DNA of 64,000 nt, taken from assembly GCA_030540195.1 (NCBI GenBank), contig JAUNWT010000003.1, positions 28,099 through 92,098 on the forward strand, read 5' to 3'. Below are positions 58,622-64,000 of this stretch, one piece after another (the first letter of the stretch is position 1; the number at the start of each line of letters is the position of its first letter). The position numbers and the translations under genes are program-made. The DNA comes from Bacillota bacterium. GTDB lineage: Bacteria > Bacillota_I > Bacilli_A > Erysipelotrichales > Coprobacillaceae. The notes below the pieces were generated by a model that saw only the letters and a program-made list of their open reading frames with translations, did no database searches and was not told the DNA's origin.

Positions 58622-59368
58622 TTAAAGTTTTGTAAGAATTCTATAACCGTCATCAGTGATAACGATTGTATGTTCATAATGAGCAGCTAATGAATGATCC
58701 TTTGTGATAACAGTCCATCCATCATCGAGAGTAACTGTTTCTTTCTTTCCTAAATGAGCCATTGGTTCAATGGCTAAGCACATTCCCTTTTTAAGTCTTG
58801 GTCCTCTTCCAGGTGCGCCATAATTAGGAACTGCTGGATCTTCGTGAACACTTGTACCAATACCATGACCAGTATAATCAAGTGGTGTTGTACAACCATT
58901 TTCTGTAAGATATTCTTCAATTGCATGTGAAATATCTGAAAGTCTTATACCAGGTTTAACTTGAGCTAAGCCTGCATATAAAGCATTTTCACAAACATCC
59001 ATTAAACGAGCAGTTTCACTAGATACATGTCCAACAGCATAAGTCCAAGCACTGTCACCATGATATCCTTTATAACAAGCTCCTACATCAACTGAGATAA
59101 CATCTCCATCTTTTAGCTTTCTATTACTTGGTATCCCATGTACAACTTCTTCATTAACAGAAGTACATACACTATTGGGAAAACCATAAAGATGTAGAAA
59201 GGAAGGTGTTGCACCATGATCCCTAATTATTTTATCACAAATTTGATCAATTTCACTAGTAGTTATTCCCGGTACAATAACTTCTTTTAATTTTTCATGA
59301 ACTAAAGCAACGATTCGACCTGCTTCAGTCATCAATTCTATTTCTCTATCATCTTTAGTAATTATCAT
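58622..59368 (-). CDS. map: Methionine aminopeptidase, type I
   Basis: 248-residue metallopeptidase that removes the initiator methionine. Metal ligands are Asp ([17 protein letters not shown]), the second Asp in HGDSAW, His in [12 protein letters not shown], Glu in LAIEPM and Glu near the end (AHYEHTIV). Type Ia size. It follows secY after a 127-bp gap in which adk, the usual neighbour, is missing. GGAGG precedes the start. Confidence 0.97.
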   Translation of the reverse strand: MIITKDDREIELMTEAGRIVALVHEKLKEVIVPGITTSEIDQICDKIIRDHGATPSFLHLYGFPNSVCTSVNEEVVHGIPSNRKLKDGDVISVDVGACYKGYHGDSAWTYAVGHVSSETARLMDVCENALYAGLAQVKPGIRLSDISHAIEEYLTENGCTTPLDYTGHGIGTSVHEDPAVPNYGAPGRGPRLKKGMCLAIEPMAHLGKKETVTLDDGWTVITKDHSLAAHYEHTIVITDDGYRILTKL

Positions 59369-59495
59369 TATTAAACCTCCAGGCTTTCATCATATCTTAA
59401 AGACGTTATATAAATAACTTCTTAACTTTGATAACTGCTTCTTCAAAATTAATTTTCTTCTTTAGATATTCATGAATCCATAAAAGAAATCATTA
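59369..59495 (-). other. 127-bp gap between secY and map where adk is usually found
   Basis: In many Bacillota adk lies between secY and map. Here no frame of any length encodes adenylate kinase motifs (no P-loop GxPGxGK) and stop codons interrupt all minus-strand frames. No clear promoter or terminator hairpin is visible. Confidence 0.6.
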
Positions 59496-60788
59496 TTATT
59501 TACGAATATAACCATGATATTCTTTTCTAGTAATATATGTTTTGATTTGTTTTACTGTTTCAAGTGCAACGCCAGTTACGATAATCAAACCAGTTCCACC
59601 TAATGAAAGGCTTGCATTTTCTGTTTGTGTCCAAATAATTGGAGTAATAATTGGAATTGCTGCGATAATACATAAAGTAAGTGATCCAGCAACAGTAACT
59701 TGGTTAAGAACTTTTTTAATATAGTTCTTTGTTTCAAGACCAGTTCTTACACCAGGAATTGAACCACCATTTTTCTTCAAATCATCACTAATTTTTTCAG
59801 CATCAATTTGTAAGTTAGAATAGAAGAATGTAAATCCAACAATCATTAAAATATATAAACAGAAACCAATTGGTTCTTGATAATTAAATATTGTATTAAT
59901 CATTTTTGTTACATCTGTTGTTTTCATAAAACTTACGATTGTTCTTGGTGCTGCTAGTACCGAAGAAGCAAAGATAACAGGTAACACACCTGAACTATTA
60001 ATTTTAATAGGCATATGTGTTTGTTCCCTTGTTCTCATTGTTACACTTGTACTAGATGCATAATTGATTGGAATTTTTCTAATTGCACCTTCAGTAAAGA
60101 CTACGAAGACAACAATTGATAAATAAACCACAACAAATAATACATACCAAGCTATGTCTAACCACATACCACTATCATAAGTGACGAGGTTATCATATGT
60201 TGTTAAGAATGCATTTGGTAAGTTTGACACGATACCAGTGAAGATTAATAATGAAACACCATTACCAATCCCTTTTTGAGTAATTTGATCACCTAACCAA
60301 ATTGCGAACATACTTCCAGCCATCATAATAAGCACTACATAAATGTATGACCAGATTGAGCTATCAACTAAAATATTATAACTTGTATCAAAGGCATAAG
60401 TTAAAACCCCACCTTGTAATGCAGCTAATAATAATGTTAATACTCTTGTAACACGGTCTTTTTTCTTTTTACCTGTGTTACCTTCTTTACGCCAGCGAGT
60501 TAACGCTGGGATTACATCCATTGATAATAATTCAATAATAATTGATGATGTAATGTATGGTGAAACACCTAATGCGAAAAGTGAAAACCTTTCTAAGGTA
60601 CCTCCACCAAGTAAATTCATGATTCCGAAAATACCATTTGTAGCATCACTACTGCTTAATGAACCTACATCAACACCTGGAATTGTAATTCCTGCACCTA
60701 AACGGTACACGAATAAAATTCCAAGTGTGAAAATGACTTTTCGACGAAGTTCACCCTTTTTGAATACATTCTTCAAAAAAGTTAACAT
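59496..60788 (-). CDS. secY: Protein translocase subunit SecY
   Basis: 430-residue core of the SecYEG channel with ten transmembrane segments. It starts with a short cytoplasmic helix (KNVFKKGELRRKVIFTL), then YRLGAGITIPGVD, has the plug region after TM1, and the C-terminal segment GTGLIIVTGVALETVKQI. Length normal. Directly follows rplO with a one-base gap, as in standard spc operons. Confidence 0.98.
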   Translation of the reverse strand: MLTFLKNVFKKGELRRKVIFTLGILFVYRLGAGITIPGVDVGSLSSSDATNGIFGIMNLLGGGTLERFSLFALGVSPYITSSIIIELLSMDVIPALTRWRKEGNTGKKKKDRVTRVLTLLLAALQGGVLTYAFDTSYNILVDSSIWSYIYVVLIMMAGSMFAIWLGDQITQKGIGNGVSLLIFTGIVSNLPNAFLTTYDNLVTYDSGMWLDIAWYVLFVVVYLSIVVFVVFTEGAIRKIPINYASSTSVTMRTREQTHMPIKINSSGVLPVIFASSVLAAPRTIVSFMKTTDVTKMINTIFNYQEPIGFCLYILMIVGFTFFYSNLQIDAEKISDDLKKNGGSIPGVRTGLETKNYIKKVLNQVTVAGSLTLCIIAAIPIITPIIWTQTENASLSLGGTGLIIVTGVALETVKQIKTYITRKEYHGYIRK

Positions 60789-60789
60789 C

Positions 60790-61230
60790 TTAAATCACCT
60801 CAGTTTTTCCACCTGCAGCTTCAATAGCGGCAACAGCTGATTTAGAGAATTTTGCAGCTTGAACAGTTAATTTCTTTTCAATAGCTCCATTTCCTAATAC
60901 TTTAACACCATCTAATTCTTTTTTGATGATTCCTGCTTCTTTTAACGCAGCAGCGTTAACTGTTGCACCATCTTCAAATTTATTTAAAGTTTCAAGATTT
61001 ACGATAGCATATTCTTTACGATTGATGTTTGTAAATCCTCTCTTTGGTAATCTCATGAATAATGGAGTTTGTCCACCTTCGAATCCTGGTTTTTTACCTC
61101 CACCAGATCTAGCTCCTTGACCTTTTTGACCTCTACCTGCTGTTTTACCATTTCCTGAACTTGTACCACGTCCAACACGTTTTCTTGCTTTACGAGCACC
61201 TTCAGTATATTGTAATTCGTGAAGTTTCAT
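60790..61230 (-). CDS. rplO: 50S ribosomal protein L15
   Basis: 146 residues, uL15: glycine-rich N-terminus ([19 protein letters not shown]), [18 protein letters not shown], and a C-terminal domain ending AAGGKTEVI. One base before secY. Confidence 0.98.
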   Translation of the reverse strand: MKLHELQYTEGARKARKRVGRGTSSGNGKTAGRGQKGQGARSGGGKKPGFEGGQTPLFMRLPKRGFTNINRKEYAIVNLETLNKFEDGATVNAAALKEAGIIKKELDGVKVLGNGAIEKKLTVQAAKFSKSAVAAIEAAGGKTEVI

Positions 61231-61244
61231 TGTTACACCTCCTA

Positions 61245-61424
61245 CTATTTTTCTTCTACTGTTACTAGGTGTCCAACTACTCTAATCATACCTTGAGTAG
61301 TAGGGTTATTTTCTAATTCAACAGTTTTATTAATTTTAGTTAAACCTAAAGCTTTAAGAGTCTTTTTTTGATTTGGTAAGCAACCAATTGGACTCTTTTT
61401 AAGTGTAATACTTACTTTTGCCAT
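61245..61424 (-). CDS. rpmD: 50S ribosomal protein L30
   Basis: 59-residue uL30 in its usual place between rpsE and rplO. It starts [19 protein letters not shown] and contains [19 protein letters not shown] and [19 protein letters not shown] lies eight bases before the ATG (61422-61424). Confidence 0.97.
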   Translation of the reverse strand: MAKVSITLKKSPIGCLPNQKKTLKALGLTKINKTVELENNPTTQGMIRVVGHLVTVEEK

Positions 61425-61436
61425 TTTGTTTGCCTC

Positions 61437-61997
61437 CTATCCAAAAATTTCGTCTACTGTTTTTTCTCTTAATTCTGCAACTTCATTAACTGTTTTTAAT
61501 GAAGCTAATCCTTGCATTGTTGCTCTTACCATATTGATTGGAGTTCTAGAACCAATACATTTAGATAAGATATCACGGTAACCTGCTAATTCGACAACGG
61601 CACGAACAGGACCACCTGCGATAATTCCAGTACCTTGAGATGCTGGTTTAATAAATACATTTCCTGATCCGTAAACACCGTTTACTTCATGAGGAATAGT
61701 ACCATGTACAGAAGGTACTTTGATAACATTACGTTTAGCATTTTCACATGCTTTTCTGATTGCATCAGGTACTTCGTTAGCTTTACCAGTACCAAATCCA
61801 ACTCTACCTTTTCTATCTCCAATTACAACTAAAGCAGCAAAACGCATTCTACGTCCACCTTTTACTACTTTTGTTACACGGTTAATAGTAACAACACGTT
61901 CTTCAAATTCTTTTTCTTCTCTTCTTGGTGCTCTTCTTTGACCATTTCTTCTTGGTTTTCTTTCACCATTGTTAGTTCTTGGTTTACGTTGTTCCAT
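61437..61997 (-). CDS. rpsE: 30S ribosomal protein S5
   Basis: 186 residues, uS5. The N-terminal 25 residues are an Arg/Lys-rich extension ([19 protein letters not shown]), longer than in many homologues. The double-stranded RNA-binding part ([20 protein letters not shown]) and the C-terminal domain with [15 protein letters not shown] are conserved. Confidence 0.98.
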   Translation of the reverse strand: MEQRKPRTNNGERKPRRNGQRRAPRREEKEFEERVVTINRVTKVVKGGRRMRFAALVVIGDRKGRVGFGTGKANEVPDAIRKACENAKRNVIKVPSVHGTIPHEVNGVYGSGNVFIKPASQGTGIIAGGPVRAVVELAGYRDILSKCIGSRTPINMVRATMQGLASLKTVNEVAELREKTVDEIFG

Positions 61998-62009
61998 ATT
62001 GACCTCCTT

Positions 62010-62366
62010 CTAGAATTCTAATCCAGCTTCTCTAGCAGCTTCTGCTAATGCTTTTACACGACCATGATAAATATATCCACCACGATCAAATACAACATTT
62101 TTAATTTCTTTTGCAATTGCTCTTTCAGCAATTTCTTTACCTACTGCAGTTGCAGCAGCAATGTTTCCACCGTTTTCTAATTTCATTTCAACACTTGATG
62201 CGCTAACTAATGTTACACCATTGACATCATCAATAATTTGAGCGTGAATATGAGCATTTGAACGGAAAACATTTAAACGTGGACATTCTGGAGTTCCACT
62301 AATTTTTCTACGAACTCTAGCATGACGTTTTAAACGTACATCATTACGAGATTGTAATTTAGCCAT
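62010..62366 (-). CDS. rplR: 50S ribosomal protein L18
   Basis: 118 residues, uL18, with [30 protein letters not shown] at the start and the [23 protein letters not shown] end. Binds 5S rRNA. Between rplF and rpsE. Confidence 0.98.
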   Translation of the reverse strand: MAKLQSRNDVRLKRHARVRRKISGTPECPRLNVFRSNAHIHAQIIDDVNGVTLVSASSVEMKLENGGNIAAATAVGKEIAERAIAKEIKNVVFDRGGYIYHGRVKALAEAAREAGLEF

Positions 62367-62393
62367 AAAGATAGCTCCTTTCTTACTCTTAGA

Positions 62394-62939
62394 CTACTTC
62401 TTACCAGCAGTTTTTCCTTCTTTTCTGATGATTCTTTCATCACTATATTTGATACCTTTTCCTTTATAAGGTTCAGGTTTTTTCTTAGATCTAATTAATG
62501 CAGCCATTTGACCAACACGTTCTTTATCAATTCCAGAAACTACGATAGTATTTGGATTTGGAGTTTCAACTTTAACTCCTTCTTCAGCTTCGATTTCAAC
62601 TTGATGTGAGAAACCGATATTTAATACTAATGTATTTCCTTTCATTTGACCACGGTATCCAATACCAACGATTTCTAATGTTTTAGAATATCCATTGTGA
62701 ACACCTTCGATCATGTTAGCAAGTAAAGCTCTTGTTGTACCATGTAATTGTTTTACATGTTTTTCTTCACTACTTCTTACTACAGTAATTTCATTACCTT
62801 CTTGTTTGAATGAAATTGCTGGAGAAAATTGTTTCACTAAAGTCCCTTTTGATCCAGTAACTGTTACTGTGTTATCATCAGCGATTTCAACAGTTACTCC
62901 TTCAGGTACAGTGATAATTTTATTACCGATACGAGACAT
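62394..62939 (-). CDS. rplF: 50S ribosomal protein L6
   Basis: 181 residues, uL6: SRIGNKIITVPEGV at the start and the second-domain signature EPYKGKGIKYSDE near the end. Canonical place between rpsH and rplR. Confidence 0.98.
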   Translation of the reverse strand: MSRIGNKIITVPEGVTVEIADDNTVTVTGSKGTLVKQFSPAISFKQEGNEITVVRSSEEKHVKQLHGTTRALLANMIEGVHNGYSKTLEIVGIGYRGQMKGNTLVLNIGFSHQVEIEAEEGVKVETPNPNTIVVSGIDKERVGQMAALIRSKKKPEPYKGKGIKYSDERIIRKEGKTAGKK

Positions 62940-62967
62940 CAGTTATACCTCCTGTATAATTTTTTTA

Positions 62968-63363
62968 TTACCAGATATATGCTAATACTTCTCCACCAAC
63001 TTGTTTAGCTCTAGCTTCTTTATCAGTCATTAAACCTTGTGAAGTTGATAGAATAACAATACCTAAACCATTTAATACTCTAGGAATTTCGTTTACTTTT
63101 GCATATACACGTAATCCTGGTTTAGAAATTCTTTTTAAATCAGTGATTACTTTATCTTTTCCTCTATATTTTAAAGTGATAATAATGTTTGATTCAGCAC
63201 CTTCGCCTTCAACTTTATATCCTTTAATGAACCCTTCATTTTTTAAGATTTCAGCAATTCCAACTTTTAATGTTGAAGTAGGAATACTTACTTCTTCTTT
63301 TAACGTATTATTTGCGTTACGGATTCTTGTTAACATATCTGCAATTGGATCTGTCATTACCAT
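62968..63363 (-). CDS. rpsH: 30S ribosomal protein S8
   Basis: 131 residues, uS8: [15 protein letters not shown] at the start and [20 protein letters not shown] near the end. GGAGG is eight bases before the first ATG (63361-63363), so the protein likely begins MVMTDP; a second in-frame ATG follows two codons later. Confidence 0.98.
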   Translation of the reverse strand: MVMTDPIADMLTRIRNANNTLKEEVSIPTSTLKVGIAEILKNEGFIKGYKVEGEGAESNIIITLKYRGKDKVITDLKRISKPGLRVYAKVNEIPRVLNGLGIVILSTSQGLMTDKEARAKQVGGEVLAYIW

Positions 63364-63399
63364 TTGCGTGTCCTCCTTCCAATACGGATTATTTTATAA

Positions 63400-63585
63400 T
63401 TACCAACTTGCTTTTTTTACACCAGGAATTTCACCTTTGTAAGCTAATTCACGGAAGCAAATTCTGCAAAGTTTGAACTTTCTAATTACTGAATGTGGTC
63501 TACCACAACGTTCGCAACGTGTGTATTCACGTACTTTATATTTTTGAGGACGTTGTTGTTTCACTTTCATTGATGTTTTAGCCAT
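63400..63585 (-). CDS. rpsN: 30S ribosomal protein S14, zinc-binding type
   Basis: 61-residue short uS14 (rpsZ form) with two CxxC pairs at Cys24/Cys27 and Cys40/Cys43 that bind zinc, and the [23 protein letters not shown] end. Between rplE and rpsH, as in Bacillota. Confidence 0.98.
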   Translation of the reverse strand: MAKTSMKVKQQRPQKYKVREYTRCERCGRPHSVIRKFKLCRICFRELAYKGEIPGVKKASW

Positions 63586-63599
63586 TTATTAAGTCCTCC

Positions 63600-64000
63600 T
63601 TATTTATGGAAAGGCATTCCTAATTGAGCTAATAACTCATGACCTTCTTCATCAGTTTTAGCTGTTGTTACGAATACGATATCCATTCCTCTTAATTTGT
63701 TTACTTTATCAAAATCAATTTCAGGGAAGATTAATTGTTCTTTAATACCTAAAGTATAATTTCCTCTTCCGTCGAATGAGTTATTTGATACACCTCTAAA
63801 GTCTCTTACACGAGGTAAAGATACATTTACTAATTTATCTAAAAATTCATACATTCTTTCACCACGTAAAGTGACTTTACAACCGATTGCTTGACCTTCT
63901 CTTAATTTGAAACCAGCAATTGATTTTTTAGCTCTAGTGACAACTGGTTTTTGACCAGTAATTAATGTTAATTCATTAACTGCATCATCTAATAATTTTG
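63600..64000 (-). CDS. rplE: 50S ribosomal protein L5 (5' end beyond window)
   Basis: The last 132 residues or so of uL5 are visible. [41 protein letters not shown] and the C-terminus QLGMPFHK are standard. The frame continues past base 64000, so the start is outside; an internal Met at 63854 is not the start. Confidence 0.97.
   Translation of the reverse strand, partial: KLLDDAVNELTLITGQKPVVTRAKKSIAGFKLREGQAIGCKVTLRGERMYEFLDKLVNVSLPRVRDFRGVSNNSFDGRGNYTLGIKEQLIFPEIDFDKVNKLRGMDIVFVTTAKTDEEGHELLAQLGMPFHK

Noticed and set aside
59369..59495. Degenerate adk pseudogene between secY and map
   Set aside because: Translated all minus-strand frames by eye and found no adenylate kinase motif; calling a remnant would be guesswork.

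Overview
The window is an AT-rich, densely packed piece of a Bacillota chromosome. Several things point to an anaerobic, fermentative gut member of the class Erysipelotrichia (Coprobacillaceae-like): the zinc-type S14, the ecfA1-ecfA2-ecfT-truA block behind the alpha operon, pyruvate formate-lyase, PduL-type phosphotransacylase, a lysine riboswitch on an NhaC-family carrier, a T-box on aroE and surface proteins ending in a KTGD-type sorting signal. The class is an inference; no rRNA is present. Almost everything is on the minus strand. I see no tRNA, rRNA, CRISPR array, insertion sequence, prophage or plasmid gene.

Layout. 1-6975: four tandem paralogous oligopeptide-binding lipoproteins, each with its own promoter and terminator. 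7013-12026: a ROK sugar kinase, pflA, pflB, and a divergent stand-alone PRD protein. 12049-19550: a UvrA-like ATPase, then an operon rsmE-unknown-mtaB-murE-like-deoC. 19676-24656: an ECF transporter S component, P1-family peptidase, pentapeptide protein, GNAT, HAD phosphatase, and aroE behind a T-box. 24711-28885: two cell-wall-anchored proteins (vWA/FIVAR and GLUG/FIVAR). 29094-33030: GNAT, AEC transporter, Pr6Pr-like membrane protein, and a putative lysine transporter behind a lysine riboswitch. 33212-39111: a very large double-GH16 surface glucanase and a GH1 phospho-glucosidase. 39302-45283: gltD and gltB. 45554-46830 (plus strand): PduL and a DUF4230-like protein. 46859-55955: HU, threonine aldolase, a second GH1 enzyme, a pseudo-alpha/beta-hydrolase, an unknown protein, a PHP phosphoesterase, truA and the ECF module. 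56051-64000: the alpha and spc ribosomal protein operons, cut inside rplE.

How the genes fit together. The surface GH16 enzyme would cut beta-glucans outside the cell, and the GH1 enzymes would finish imported (probably phosphorylated) disaccharides. Pyruvate then goes through PflB to acetyl-CoA and PduL to acetyl phosphate. Peptide-binding lipoproteins, the lysine carrier and GltBD cover amino-nitrogen supply.

The most interesting non-coding signal is a 10-bp palindrome, TTGTATACAA. It sits exactly 15 bp upstream of the -35 box in three of the opp paralogues, directly abuts a consensus promoter of the GLUG surface protein, and lies near the GH16 and gltB promoters. This suggests one regulator for peptide uptake, surface proteins, glucan use and glutamate synthesis. 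Other points of note are a 645-bp identical block between two opp copies, a repeated short-leader promoter design, a PRD protein without an output domain, a MurE homologue lacking the usual amino-acid-selecting motif, and a hydrolase-fold protein that has lost its nucleophile.
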